DNA from: Klebsiella pneumoniae
Lineage (GTDB): Bacteria; Pseudomonadota; Gammaproteobacteria; Ga0077536
NCBI GenBank assembly: GCA_945876945.1
Contig: CAMCQE010000028.1
Span: 1 to 34,233, forward strand
Length of the DNA stretch: 34,233 nt
Direction: 5' to 3'
Part shown: positions 6,764 through 18,898 of the stretch, one piece after another
How the letters are laid out: each line of letters starts with the position of its first letter
Numbering within the stretch: position 1 is the stretch's first letter
Program-made: the position numbers and the translations under genes
Notes under the pieces: generated by a model
Databases searched by the model: none
The model's input: only the letters and a program-made list of their open reading frames with translations
What the model was told of the DNA's origin: nothing

Positions 6764-9700
6764 TTAGCGGTCGCCGTGTGGCCCCGGCGGGTTGCCCGCC
6801 GGCCGCGCCACATGCCTGTCGAGTTCACTTTTGGCCTGCCGCATAAACCCGAGTTCGAGCCCTTCGTCAAAGCTGGCGTACACCCGCCCTAGTGCCTCGG
6901 CGGTGTCCGCCGCGGGCGGATAGGCTCTGGAAAGCCTTAGCTGCGAGCTCGCAATGCGGAGCTGGGCCAAGCGATTGTGCTGTTCCTCAGCCACCGTCAT
7001 CGCCTGCCGCCAGCGCTGGTCGGCCTCTGCAAGATTGCCGTGCGCCATCGCGACTTCGCCGCGCAGGCGCAGGACTTCGGATTCCAGCCAACGCTCGCTG
7101 ATGCCGCGGTGAGTCAGCAAAGGGTCATCGAGAGTGGCTTCAACCTCATCAATCCGTTCGAAGAACAGCAGGGTATTGGCCTGAACCATCAGAAAAATAT
7201 GCAGGCCGATGGTGGCGCCGCTGGCGCGCCAGCGCGCAATGGCGTCTTGCACCTCGTCAAGGCCTTCAGGTAGACCCTGTCTCGCCCGGGCCCAACCGCG
7301 CACCACTTCGCCGGCCACCTGCAGATAGGGGAAGCCGCGTTCCCCGGCCAATGCCACCACTCGCGTTGCCCAGTGCTCGGCCTGCTCAATCTGCAAGAAA
7401 AAATGACTGTTCCACATCGCCGCACCGTAGGCGAACACACGGGAGAACGGATGGTCGATGGCCTCAGCGCGCGCCACGGCGCTCGCCAGTTGCGCCTGCG
7501 CCTGTTCGGGATAGCCCAGAAAACCCAAGGTCCAGCCCAGAATGCCGCGATTCGCCACGTCGGGGTCCTGGCCAAACTGCGCCACCAGCCCGGCGTGTGC
7601 GTCGTGCTTGAACAGACTCACCGCCTGCTCCATATGCCGCCTGGCGACGACGAAATTGCCCGTCCAATAGGCGTTATTGCCGAGCAGCCGGTGCGCCTCC
7701 AGCAACAGCGCCGAGTCCTGCGACAGTGCGGCAAGGTCGAGCAGTTCCTGCCCTATTCGGGCCGCCTCCAGCATCTCGCCCTGCCCCTGCCGGAATTGCC
7801 ACAGGCCACGCAGCGCGCGAAACAGTTCCGCGTGATTACCCACCTGCCGACACAGCTCGCTGGCGCGCGCATAGGCCAACTGCACTTCCGGCGCGGCATA
7901 GCTGCGCGCGGTGGCCGCCGCGGTGCCGAGTTCCAGCTGCAGTCGCAGTTCGCAGCGCGCGAGCGCGTCGTCTGGCGGGAGTAAAGCGACCAGCTTGAGC
8001 GCCTCGCGAAAGAAGTGCATGGCTTCAGCGTTCACGTAGGCGTCGGCGGCCCGATTGCCGGCCCGCTCGTAGTAATCAATGGCTTTCAGCAAGGCCTCAG
8101 CGTCGGGCACGCCGTCCTCGCCGGCCTTGCGCCAATGGTAGGCCAGCGTGGTAAAGCCTTGCGCAAGGTCGTCGGCGTGTTCCTGTTCGTACCACAGGGC
8201 CAGCGCCCGGTGCAGCTGGCGCCGTTGGGAATAGAGCATCAGCTGATAGGCGCTATCCTGAATCAGGCCGTTGCGGAAGGCGTAGGTGAGGTCGAGATCG
8301 GGGCTCAGTCCGTCACGGCGGCGCCCTGGCCGACGGAGCATCTCGTGCGAGCAGAGTTCACCCAGATGGGCGTCCAGGGCCGTCTCGCCTAAGGCCATGG
8401 GATAAATCGAAAACAGGGCACGGCGCGGGAAACTGCGCCCAATCACGCTGGCCACCTTCAGCGTCAACTGGGCCGGCGCTGGCAGACGGTCGATGCTCGC
8501 GTTGATAAGCCCTTCCAGCGTGCCGGCGATTTGCCATTCGTCCGCCTTCCCCGCTTCGGCGGCGATGGCCAGCGCGCCGTCGTTGAGCGTCAACACCCCA
8601 CGATGCAGCAAGGCATTCAGCAAGACCTCGGCAAAATAGGGGTTGCCATCGCTGCGCTCCCAGAGCAAGGCCGACACCGCGGCGGGAATATCCGCCAGCG
8701 CGAGCTTGGCGCTCAGCACGCGCGCCAGCGCCTCGCGATCCAGCGGGCCAAGGCGCAGATGCGCAGCGCCAGCGTTCTCTACAAAGGTCTGAAAATCACC
8801 GGCCTGTCGTCGCCGTAGGCCGAGCACCATCTGCAATCCGGGCAAGGCCGCGTGCACGTGCGCGAGCAGGGCAATCGAGGCGGCGTCAAGCCACTGCACG
8901 TCGCTTAGCGCGAGCAGCAGCGCGCCGCGTTCGCCATGGCGCTGCAGGATGGCCACGACCAGTCGGTGCAGGGCCTCCACGCGAGCGCGAGCGCTGAGCT
9001 TGGCGGTGACGTCGGTCTCTGGCCACTCGAGCGCGAACACCGGTCCCAGTAAGGGCGCTTGCGCCGCCAGCGCGGGGTCGTCGGCCAGCGACAACAGCAG
9101 GCTGGACCGAAGATTCTCGGTCTCGCCCGTGGTCTGATTGATCTTCAGACAGGCGGCCAACAGCTGCCGCCAGACGAAATAAGGCGTGTTGGCGTCGATG
9201 GCATCGCCCGCGCTGGTGAGGACCTGATATCCCGTGCTCGTGGCATACGCAGTCAAACCATCGAGGAGCGCACGCGACCCCAGGCCAAGCTCGGCTTCCA
9301 GCACCATCAGTCGTGCAGCATCGGCATCACGGCGTTCAAGGAAAGCGCGCAAGCTGGCGCGCTCGATGTCGCGCCCGTCGAAACCGCTTCCGGGCGCTTC
9401 GGTCTGCTGCGCAGGCTCACGGCGGCGGCCGGGTTGAAAGATCGCGACCGGCGCCGCCTTGCCCTTCAAGCGCACGGGTGGCAGCGCCAAACAGTCAATC
9501 CGTTCACCCGCGGCGGCCGCGGTGGGGGCGTCGCAAAGAATGCCGCCCTTGGCGGCCACCATCAGGCGGGCCGCCAGATTCACCACGTCGCCCATGACGG
9601 TGTATTCGCGTCGCCCGTCGCTGCCCACAGCGCCACAAAACGCGGTACCGGTCGTGACCCCAACCGAAGAGCGAAATCCGAGCGCAGTCAGGCCTTCATG

Positions 9701-10702
9701 CATGGCCTGCGCGGCGCGCAAGGCACGCTCGGGATCATCCTCATGGGACAGCGGCGGCAGTCCCAGCACTGCAATCAAGGAGGCACCCTTATCGTCCACG
9801 CTGATTTTGTTGATGCTGCCCTCGAACCGGTATAGCGCGGCCTGCAAGGCACAGGTCGCCTGCTGCGCCTTCTCGAGCGGGGTGTCGTAGGTGAAATCCG
9901 GCAGATTGATAAAGACCACCGAAATTGATCGCAACTCCGCGAGCCAGTCGGTTTGACCGGCGTCGAGTCGCGCGCGAATGGCGCCGGGAATAAATTGGCG
10001 CAGGGCATCCAGGGTTTCAGGCAGCGCCGCCACCCGCGTGAGCGGCGCCGTCATTGGCGGCGCCTCACTCGCCACGAGCCGCATCACGCCCTGCGCCAGC
10101 GCAGTGGCCGCCGGCTTGCGCGCCAGCAAGGCCCAGGCCTCTGCGGAGAGCACCACGTCCCCCGGTTCGGCCTCGCCGTTAGCAACGCCGACCTGGCTCA
10201 GCGGCGCGCCAGCGATCAGCAACTCCCAACGTTTGAACACGCCGCCCAGCTGCATGGCGGCAATCTGTCCGGCGCCGATGGCCACCTTGAGCGAGAGCGC
10301 TACCTCGTCACCGACCTCAAACCGATGCAGCCGGGCCTGAATCCGGCGGGCGCTATCCGCGACGGTTTGCGCCAGCGCCGGCAGCTCGTCGTCGCGCTGC
10401 GCGGGCCACAGGGCGAGCAAGGCATCGCCGGCGAACTTCACCACATCGCCACCGGCCTCGGTGATGAGCGCGATGAGTTCGCCAAAGTAGGTGTTGAGAT
10501 AGCGTGTGAGGTCTTCGGCGCCCGAGGGACCGCGCGCCGCGAGGCGTTCTGTCAGCGCGGTAAACCCAGAAATGTCGGCGAACAAGACAAGGGCAGGAAA
10601 GTTTTCGGCGCTGGGTTCATCCAGCGAAGTGAGCCCGGCGTTGTAACGCCGGATAACCAACGAGGGTACGAAACTGGCAAGCGTAGGCAGGAGACCGGTC
10701 AT
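6764..10702 (-). CDS. Soluble-adenylyl-cyclase-like protein: two cyclase domains, AAA/STAND module, TPR-like tail
   Basis: A 1312-residue cytosolic protein. Class III cyclase domain 1 (~35-195) has FADISGFTALTE with metal Asp43 and GGDVVKFAGDALLALW with Lys89 and Asp93. Domain 2 (~255-420) lacks the first metal Asp (SVVFINLPDF) but has VNLAARL with Asn375 and Arg379, the transition-state pair that domain 1 lacks. The two halves should therefore form one composite site, as in mammalian sAC (ADCY10), which these segments resemble closely. Then comes an AAA/STAND-type region (~440-700) with a Walker B-like LALSDVQWLDAAS near 597-609. At the expected P-loop (469-478) the sequence is EAELGLGSRA: no Lys and no following Ser/Thr, so ATP binding there is doubtful. 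The rest (~800-1300) is helical TPR-like. Expected product is cAMP; bicarbonate control is only an analogy. It lies 60 bp after the diguanylate cyclase on the same strand. Confidence 0.9.
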   Translation of the reverse strand: MTGLLPTLASFVPSLVIRRYNAGLTSLDEPSAENFPALVLFADISGFTALTERLAARGPSGAEDLTRYLNTYFGELIALITEAGGDVVKFAGDALLALWPAQRDDELPALAQTVADSARRIQARLHRFEVGDEVALSLKVAIGAGQIAAMQLGGVFKRWELLIAGAPLSQVGVANGEAEPGDVVLSAEAWALLARKPAATALAQGVMRLVASEAPPMTAPLTRVAALPETLDALRQFIPGAIRARLDAGQTDWLAELRSISVVFINLPDFTYDTPLEKAQQATCALQAALYRFEGSINKISVDDKGASLIAVLGLPPLSHEDDPERALRAAQAMHEGLTALGFRSSVGVTTGTAFCGAVGSDGRREYTVMGDVVNLAARLMVAAKGGILCDAPTAAAAGERIDCLALPPVRLKGKAAPVAIFQPGRRREPAQQTEAPGSGFDGRDIERASLRAFLERRDADAARLMVLEAELGLGSRALLDGLTAYATSTGYQVLTSAGDAIDANTPYFVWRQLLAACLKINQTTGETENLRSSLLLSLADDPALAAQAPLLGPVFALEWPETDVTAKLSARARVEALHRLVVAILQRHGERGALLLALSDVQWLDAASIALLAHVHAALPGLQMVLGLRRRQAGDFQTFVENAGAAHLRLGPLDREALARVLSAKLALADIPAAVSALLWERSDGNPYFAEVLLNALLHRGVLTLNDGALAIAAEAGKADEWQIAGTLEGLINASIDRLPAPAQLTLKVASVIGRSFPRRALFSIYPMALGETALDAHLGELCSHEMLRRPGRRRDGLSPDLDLTYAFRNGLIQDSAYQLMLYSQRRQLHRALALWYEQEHADDLAQGFTTLAYHWRKAGEDGVPDAEALLKAIDYYERAGNRAADAYVNAEAMHFFREALKLVALLPPDDALARCELRLQLELGTAAATARSYAAPEVQLAYARASELCRQVGNHAELFRALRGLWQFRQGQGEMLEAARIGQELLDLAALSQDSALLLEAHRLLGNNAYWTGNFVVARRHMEQAVSLFKHDAHAGLVAQFGQDPDVANRGILGWTLGFLGYPEQAQAQLASAVARAEAIDHPFSRVFAYGAAMWNSHFFLQIEQAEHWATRVVALAGERGFPYLQVAGEVVRGWARARQGLPEGLDEVQDAIARWRASGATIGLHIFLMVQANTLLFFERIDEVEATLDDPLLTHRGISERWLESEVLRLRGEVAMAHGNLAEADQRWRQAMTVAEEQHNRLAQLRIASSQLRLSRAYPPAADTAEALGRVYASFDEGLELGFMRQAKSELDRHVARPAGNPPGPHGDR

Positions 10703-10762
10703 GATGGCGAGCCCAAATTCGTTAGCGATACCGGGGCCCCGAGTGTGCCACTAAAAGCCCGC

Positions 10763-12535
10763 TCAGTCGCTCGCGGGGAGCTCGTCTTTGGCCACCTCGG
10801 TGCGATTGCGACCCTGCTCTTTCGCGCGATAAAGCGCCGCATCGGCCTGCGCCAGCAAAGTCTCGACGGAAAGATTGAGCCCCGGGCCAAGTTCGGCCAC
10901 GCCCAGGCTCACCGTGACGATACCGAGCGGATGGTGCGGGTGTTTAATCTGCTGCGCCATCACCTGCAGGCGCAGTAATTCGGCGACGCGTAGGGCGCCG
11001 GAGGCTTCGGTCGCTGGCAGGATGAGCGCGAACTCCTCACCCCCATAACGGCAGGCAAGGTCGTCCGGGCGATGCACAATCTCCTTAATCACCCGCGCAA
11101 TGGCGCGCAAACACACATCGCCTTCGGGATGCCCCAGCGCATCATTGAATTTTTTGAAGTAATCGACATCGAGCATCACGAGCGACAAGGATTCACGCCG
11201 TCGCTGGGCGCGATCCCAGGCTTGATTGAGGCCGGCGTCGAAGGCTCGCCGGTTGCCCAGACCGGTCAGATGGTCTTGCAGTGCCAGGCTCTCAAGTTTG
11301 TCCTTGGCCTCGGCAAGCAACTGCGTTCGCTGTTGCACCAGCGCCTCGAGGTCGGCGTTGCGGTTTTCGAGCAGTTGTCGTTCAGCATTTCGATGCCGCA
11401 GTTCGCTGCTGACAAAGCCAGCGGCCGCCAGTACGGCGACGAACACGAAAAAGCCCAGCCCCATGTGCAAATTCTGAAATTCGGCTGTCAGGTCCTGCCG
11501 CACTTCGGAGAGGCCCTGTCGGTAGATAACGAGGCTGTCGAGTTCTGGCAGCGCGGCGACGAAGCAATAGCTTTGGCCAAGTTTCTGCCGCTGGATGGAA
11601 GCACCGGGCTTGAGGCTTAACAATGACTGGAATTCCGCCGGCAACCGTTCGTTCTGGTCGGGCCGTACCCCTTGATGTAGCAACACCTGACCATCGGTCC
11701 GGAACACATAAAGCGGCGCGAATTCAAGGCCTATTTGCACCGTGCGCACCGTCAGCTTGCTCACCAGGTCTTTCAGCAGCAGGTCGTGACCGACGGACCC
11801 GGCCCAAACCCCGTCTCTGAAAAACGGCGCGACCGCGCTCACCATCCATTGTCCGGCAGCCTCATCAAAACTGACGGGGGTCCAGCGCGCGCCATGGTCA
11901 CGATTCTGCGCGGGCGAAGTGAGTTGCACCCAGGGCGTCGCGCGGTAATCGCTCTCGGGCGTGACGCTGAAAATGACCTCGGGGTCGTCGGGGAAGAAGA
12001 TGGCCTGACCGTTGACCAGCGGCAGCACCCAGCTGTTTGCAAAACGCCGATGCAGCGCGCCTTGACGGAAAAGATTGGTGATTCGATAAGCCCGAACGAA
12101 CATTCGCCGCAGGCCGTCGTCCAGCGTCACGCTGGCAGGAATCCAGATGCCGGCGCTGACTCTGGCATCAAATTGATCGCGGCGGCTCCGGAGCATGCCG
12201 TCCGGGGAGCGCTCGATCAGACTCTCGAGCGCAATCGATTCCTCGCTGAGCTCTGCCGAGCGAAAAGACATTTCTTTAGCGAAACGTCCAACACTGGCCT
12301 GTGCGACGACCAGGTCGACTTCGACGCGCCTGATAGCGCTCTCCGTCGCCACTTCGATCGCATTGAGCCTCTGGTTCATCAGGAAATCGGCGACCAGCCG
12401 GTATTCGATCGTCAGCGCAGCAATGACCATCACGACCACCAGCGCGAGCATGCTATAGACGCGACCCAGGGCCTTGTGGGCTTGCGGCCTGTCTTGGGCG
12501 GTGTGAGAGGAGCCTTCCATTGGCGCAGTGAACAT
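10763..12535 (-). CDS. Membrane-bound diguanylate cyclase with periplasmic sensor (GGEEF)
   Basis: A 590-residue protein predicted to make c-di-GMP. Transmembrane helices lie at ~26-45 (MLALVVVMVIAALTIEYRL) and ~358-377 (MGLGFFVFVAVLAAAGFV), flanking a ~310-residue periplasmic domain of Cache-like size, ligand unknown. A short coiled coil (ENRNADLEALVQQRTQLLAEA) joins it to the GGDEF domain (~415-580), which has DHLTGLGNRRAF, DVDYFKKFND and an intact active site GGEEF at 498-502. An inhibitory I-site RPDD (489-492) lies exactly five residues before GGEEF, so product feedback is expected. The start codon lies 2 nt after the uvrA stop on the same strand, indicating translational coupling; ATG at residue 6 is an alternative. 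No EAL or HD-GYP domain is present, so it is a synthase only. Confidence 0.93.
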   Translation of the reverse strand: MFTAPMEGSSHTAQDRPQAHKALGRVYSMLALVVVMVIAALTIEYRLVADFLMNQRLNAIEVATESAIRRVEVDLVVAQASVGRFAKEMSFRSAELSEESIALESLIERSPDGMLRSRRDQFDARVSAGIWIPASVTLDDGLRRMFVRAYRITNLFRQGALHRRFANSWVLPLVNGQAIFFPDDPEVIFSVTPESDYRATPWVQLTSPAQNRDHGARWTPVSFDEAAGQWMVSAVAPFFRDGVWAGSVGHDLLLKDLVSKLTVRTVQIGLEFAPLYVFRTDGQVLLHQGVRPDQNERLPAEFQSLLSLKPGASIQRQKLGQSYCFVAALPELDSLVIYRQGLSEVRQDLTAEFQNLHMGLGFFVFVAVLAAAGFVSSELRHRNAERQLLENRNADLEALVQQRTQLLAEAKDKLESLALQDHLTGLGNRRAFDAGLNQAWDRAQRRRESLSLVMLDVDYFKKFNDALGHPEGDVCLRAIARVIKEIVHRPDDLACRYGGEEFALILPATEASGALRVAELLRLQVMAQQIKHPHHPLGIVTVSLGVAELGPGLNLSVETLLAQADAALYRAKEQGRNRTEVAKDELPASD

Positions 12536-12537
12536 CC

Positions 12538-15399
<2,862 letters not shown>

Positions 15400-15423
15400 A
15401 GGACGGCGGGAAAACTCGCTGGC

Positions 15424-15452
15424 TTGCTTCGGGGACGAGCGGCTAATATACG
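15424..15452 (+). promoter_or_regulatory. Possible sigma70 promoter for the MFS gene
   Basis: TTGCTT (15424-15429), 17 nt, TATACG (15447-15452). The -10 matches 4 of 6 and the -35 matches 3 of 6 consensus bases, so this is weak. It overlaps the proposed uvrA promoter on the opposite strand, which would make the two mutually exclusive. Confidence 0.35.
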
Positions 15453-15474
15453 GGCATTCCAACGACCCCGGCAA
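15445..15474 (-). promoter_or_regulatory. Probable sigma70 promoter for uvrA
   Basis: On the minus strand, TTGCCG (15474-15469) and TATATT (15450-15445) are separated by 18 nt. The -10 matches 5 of 6 consensus bases and the -35 matches 4 of 6. A start near 15438 would give a leader of about 39 nt before ATG 15399. Confidence 0.5.
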
Positions 15475-15505
15475 AACGAATTCACTTGTGAACAACGGCG
15501 ACCCG

Positions 15506-16696
15506 ATGACCCGCACGGAGTTGCGGACGGCACTCGCCCTTGCGGCGGTTTTTTTCATGCGGATGCTCGGCCTGTTCATGGTCGTGCCGGTACTTGGCCG
15601 CTATATCCGCGAGTTTCAGGGCGCCACGCCGCAACTCATTGGCCTCGCGCTCGGCATTTACGGCGCAACGCAAGCCAGCCTGCAAATTCCCTTCGGCCTG
15701 TGGTCTGACCGCATCGGCCGCAAACCGGTGATCACCGCGGGGCTTGCGATCTTTATCGCCGGCAGCGGCATCGCCGCCGTCGCGGCGTCAGCGGCGCATA
15801 TCTGGGGCGTGATCATTGGCCGCGCGGTACAGGGCGCCGGCGCCGTCTCCGGCGCCACCCTCGCGCTGGCCTCCGATCTCACCCGCGAAACCCAACGCAC
15901 CAAGGCCATGGCCATCATTGGCATTTGCATCGGGCTCGCATTTTCGGTGGCGTTCGTCGTGGGTCCGATGCTGGACGGCAGGTTTGGGCTGGCGGGCGTG
16001 TTCATCGCCAGCGGCAGTCTGGGACTGATGGCAATGGTCTTGTTGTGGGTGCTCGTGCCTAACCCTGCCCCACAGGCGCCGGAATTGGCCGGCGCGCCGG
16101 CGCAGGCGCCTGATGTCAGCAATCGCAGCGAGTTGGTGCGCCTGCAGTTCGGCGTGCTGTGTTTGCACATGGCGCTGACCGCCAGCTTCGTCTCGATTCC
16201 TGTAGTGCTCAGTCAGGAACTCGGCCTGCCGGCCAGCGCGGACTGGCAGATTTACTTCCCGGTCTTGCTGTTCTCCTTGCTCGGCATGGGCCCGCTGATT
16301 GCCTTGGCCCGGCGCCCGGAATGGGGCCAACGGGTGTTCGCCGCCGCCATCCTCTGTATCGCGGTGGCCGAAGCGGGCCTGTGGTTATTGCCCGCAGCGC
16401 GCTGGCCGATCGGCGGCGCCTTGGCGCTGTTCTTTGTGGGCTTCAATTTTCTGGAAGCCTCGTTGCCGAGTCGCATCTCGCGCGCCGCACCGGTGGCACG
16501 CAAAGGCGCTGCACTCGGCACCTATTCTTCCGGCCAGTTCGTGGGGATGTTCCTCGGCGGCGTGCTGGGGGGCTTCGTCGCCAGCCATGCCGGCACGCGC
16601 AGCGTTTTCGCCGCGGTTGCCCTGCTGTGTCTGATTTGGTTTGTGCTCAGCGCGCGGCCCGTGGTGAGCCCCACGGCCAAGCCGGCGAACGCCTGA
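15506..16696 (+). CDS. MFS drug/proton antiporter-like transporter (YajR-like core)
   Basis: A 396-residue major facilitator with about 12 hydrophobic spans. Motif A is [12 protein letters not shown] after the second helix (~66-77). Helix 1 ([19 protein letters not shown]), [16 protein letters not shown] and the [17 protein letters not shown] segment closely follow E. coli YajR, but the protein stops after the 12-helix core and lacks YajR's C-terminal cytoplasmic domain. It probably exports a small molecule with proton influx; no substrate can be named. Translation may begin at ATG 15506 or at an in-frame GTG at 15488; neither has a Shine-Dalgarno, and YajR alignment allows both. It sits between uvrA (divergent) and ssb (same strand, 120 bp downstream), an arrangement I recall from other Beta/Gammaproteobacteria. 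Confidence 0.9.
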   Translation: MTRTELRTALALAAVFFMRMLGLFMVVPVLGRYIREFQGATPQLIGLALGIYGATQASLQIPFGLWSDRIGRKPVITAGLAIFIAGSGIAAVAASAAHIWGVIIGRAVQGAGAVSGATLALASDLTRETQRTKAMAIIGICIGLAFSVAFVVGPMLDGRFGLAGVFIASGSLGLMAMVLLWVLVPNPAPQAPELAGAPAQAPDVSNRSELVRLQFGVLCLHMALTASFVSIPVVLSQELGLPASADWQIYFPVLLFSLLGMGPLIALARRPEWGQRVFAAAILCIAVAEAGLWLLPAARWPIGGALALFFVGFNFLEASLPSRISRAAPVARKGAALGTYSSGQFVGMFLGGVLGGFVASHAGTRSVFAAVALLCLIWFVLSARPVVSPTAKPANA

Positions 16697-16726
16697 CGCT
16701 GCACTGCTCAGCGCCCCTTTTCGCGC

Positions 16727-16755
16727 TTAACGGGACTTATTGGCAGCGGTAGAAT
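16727..16755 (+). promoter_or_regulatory. Probable sigma70 promoter for ssb
   Basis: TTAACG (16727-16732), a 17-nt spacer, and TAGAAT (16750-16755). The -10 matches 5 of 6 and the -35 matches 4 of 6 consensus bases. A start near 16762 would leave a leader of about 55 nt before the ssb ATG, suggesting ssb is transcribed independently of the MFS gene. Confidence 0.55.
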
Positions 16756-16816
16756 CACGCTCAGCGCGCAAGGATGTGCGCCCTCACCTCACGCATAACA
16801 ACACGGAGATCCGACT

Positions 16817-17347
16817 ATGGCTCGCGGTTTGAACAAAGTAATGCTCATCGGCAATCTCGGCGCCGATCCGGAAGTGCGCTACGGCACCAGTGGCTCCAGC
16901 ATCGTGAACGTCCGCCTGGCGACCGCCGAGTCATGGCGCGATAAAGAAAGCGGCGACATGCAGGAACGCACCGAGTGGCACCGCGTGGTGTTCTTCGGCC
17001 GGCTGGCCGAAATTGCCGGCGAATACCTGAAGAAAGGCTCGCAGGTGTACATCGAAGGCAGCATTCGCACCCGCAAGTACAACGACAAGGACGGCGTAGA
17101 ACGTTATGCCACCGAGATCGTCGCCAACGAAATGCAGATGCTGGGTGGTCGTGCCGGCGGTGGCGGCGGTGGATATGAAGGCGGGGGCGGCAGCAGCGCG
17201 CCGCGTAGCGGTGGTGGCGGCTATGAGGGCGGCGGCAACCGTGGCGGCTATGACGCCCCAGCCGCACCGCGAAGCAGCGGGCCGCGCGGCGGCAATCGTG
17301 AGCAAAGCGCGCCGCCGCCGGATTTCGACGACGACATTCCGTTCTAG
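16817..17347 (+). CDS. ssb: Single-stranded DNA-binding protein
   Basis: A 176-residue SSB. The OB fold spans ~1-110 ([22 protein letters not shown], then [28 protein letters not shown] and the [12 protein letters not shown] strand). A flexible Gly-rich linker (~112-165) follows, with [11 protein letters not shown]-type stretches, ending in the acidic tip DFDDDIPF that recruits repair and replication partners. Length and tip are those of a housekeeping proteobacterial SSB that acts as a tetramer. A GGAGA-type ribosome site lies ~8 nt before ATG 16817. It converges on pyk with only 28 bp between stop codons. Confidence 0.98.
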   Translation: MARGLNKVMLIGNLGADPEVRYGTSGSSIVNVRLATAESWRDKESGDMQERTEWHRVVFFGRLAEIAGEYLKKGSQVYIEGSIRTRKYNDKDGVERYATEIVANEMQMLGGRAGGGGGGYEGGGGSSAPRSGGGGYEGGGNRGGYDAPAAPRSSGPRGGNREQSAPPPDFDDDIPF

Positions 17348-17365
17348 TCTGCTCGCCCGAGAAAC

Positions 17366-17389
17366 CTCCCGGGGTTCAGGCCTCGGGAG
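17366..17389. terminator. Possible weak hairpin between ssb and pyk
   Basis: CTCCCG (17366-17371) pairs with CGGGAG (17384-17389), and an alternative CCCGAG (17356-17361) pairs with CTCGGG (17382-17387). The hairpin overlaps the pyk stop codon. There is no T-run on either strand, so intrinsic termination is uncertain. Confidence 0.3.
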
Positions 17390-18845
17390 TGTCCAGAATC
17401 TCCAGCAAGGTAATGCTGGGCGAATTGATGCTGGTATCCGCGTGGAAACCCCGCACCAGCACGATGAAATCACCCACGCCGGCAAGGCCCAAACGCTGCA
17501 CCGCGCGCCGCGCCACCACGTTCGGGTGCTGGGTACCGACTTCCGGATCCAGCACCGGCACCACGCCCCATAGCAAGTTAATTCGCCGACAGGTCTCAGG
17601 GCTGCCGGAGATCGAGATAATCGGCGCATCCGGTCGGGCCGCGGCCATGATCGAGGCCGTATAACCGCCCGCAGTAATCACCACTACGGCGCGCGCTTTG
17701 ATATCCACCACCAGGCGCGCGGCGGCACTCGCCACCGCATCGCCGTCGCTCAGATGCCCGTGCGCAAAGGCATGCGCCTGTGTGCCGGCCTGTCGGGTGT
17801 GAAATTGATAGGACTCGGTCTGCCGCGCAATGCGGCTCATCATTTCGACCGTTTCCACCGCAAACGCACCCACCGCGGTTTCGCCGGAGAGCATCACCGC
17901 ATCGGCGCCGCTGGCGACGGCGTTGGAGACGTCGGTGACCTCGGCACGCGTGGGGCGGGCGGCGGAAATCATCGACTCCAGCATTTGCGTGGCCACAATC
18001 ACGGGCTTGTCGTAGAGGCGGGCGGAAAGCACCAGTTGGGACTGCGCCAACGGCACCTGCTCCGGCGGCAGTTCAACGCCCAAATCGCCGCGCGCGACCA
18101 TGATGCCGTCGGCCACCTGCAGAATCTCGATGCTGTTTTCCAAGGCTTCAGGTTTTTCGATTTTGGCGATGATGGCGGGACGCGCGTCCAAACCTTTCAT
18201 CAAGGCCAGCAGGGATTCCACGTCTTCGCGTCGCCGGACGAAGGACAAAGCCATGTAATCGACTTTTTGCGCCAGCGCGAATTGGGCGTCGGCGATGTCT
18301 TTTTCGGTGAGCGAGGGCGCGGACACATTCACGCCGGGCAGATTAATGCCCTTGTGATTGCCAATCGGCCCACCCTGGACCACGCGGCAGCGAATTTCGG
18401 TGCCGGCGACCGCCAACACCACCAATTCGGCCGCGCCGTCGTTGAGCAGAATGCGGTCGCCGGTGTGGACATCGGTGGCGATGCCGGCGTACTGCGAGGG
18501 AATCAAGGTGGCGTTGCCCTCGACCTCGCGGGTGGTGACGGTGACCTCGGTGTCGCGGACCAGCTGCAGGGGATTTTCGGCGAAACGGCCGGTGCGAATC
18601 TTCGGTCCGCAGAGGTCGGCGAGGATCGCAGTATGGCTGCCCAAGACCGCCGCCTGCTCCCGGATGTTGGCGATTGCCTGCGCGTGATCGGCCAGCGCGC
18701 CGTGCGACATGTTCACGCGGAACACGTCCACGCCGGCTTCGATCAGCGCGCGCACCTGCGCCGGATCACAGGAGCTGGGGCCCACCGTCGCCACGATCTT
18801 GGTGCGACGGTACTGGAGTAAATCGACGCTGGTCACAATCGACAT
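17376..18845 (-). CDS. pyk: Pyruvate kinase
   Basis: Glycolytic enzyme converting phosphoenolpyruvate and ADP to pyruvate and ATP; cytosolic, normally a tetramer. The 489 residues cover the full A, B and C domains. RRTKIVATVGPSS (~13-25) and VFRVNMSHG are the N-terminal barrel signature. ADLCGPKIRTGRF leads into the B-domain lid. AIIAKIEKPEALENS contains the catalytic Lys, followed by GIMVARGDLGVELP and the metal/substrate helix TQMLESM...PTRAEVTDVSNAV. The C-terminal domain (VVITAGGYTASIMAAARPDAPIISIS) is the allosteric half. ATG 18845 has a GGAG ribosome site ~10 nt upstream. It is 53 bp downstream of lon on the same strand, and no promoter is obvious in that gap. Confidence 0.97.
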   Translation of the reverse strand: MSIVTSVDLLQYRRTKIVATVGPSSCDPAQVRALIEAGVDVFRVNMSHGALADHAQAIANIREQAAVLGSHTAILADLCGPKIRTGRFAENPLQLVRDTEVTVTTREVEGNATLIPSQYAGIATDVHTGDRILLNDGAAELVVLAVAGTEIRCRVVQGGPIGNHKGINLPGVNVSAPSLTEKDIADAQFALAQKVDYMALSFVRRREDVESLLALMKGLDARPAIIAKIEKPEALENSIEILQVADGIMVARGDLGVELPPEQVPLAQSQLVLSARLYDKPVIVATQMLESMISAARPTRAEVTDVSNAVASGADAVMLSGETAVGAFAVETVEMMSRIARQTESYQFHTRQAGTQAHAFAHGHLSDGDAVASAAARLVVDIKARAVVVITAGGYTASIMAAARPDAPIISISGSPETCRRINLLWGVVPVLDPEVGTQHPNVVARRAVQRLGLAGVGDFIVLVRGFHADTSINSPSITLLEILDTPEA

Positions 18846-18898
18846 GATGACGCTCCGGCGGAGTGATACGGCAGCCTCACCTTACCTGATTTTCCCGC

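Noticed and set aside
5742-6767. 341-codon plus-strand frame over the PfkB kinase gene
   Set aside because: Antisense shadow; the product is His/Arg-rich without recognisable motifs, whereas the minus strand has a complete kinase.
9953-10978. 341-codon plus-strand frame across the cyclase/GGDEF junction
   Set aside because: Antisense to two well-supported genes and spans their intergenic gap; no recognisable domain.
15400-15505. SOS (LexA) operator upstream of uvrA
   Set aside because: No CTGT-N8-ACAG or close variant is present.
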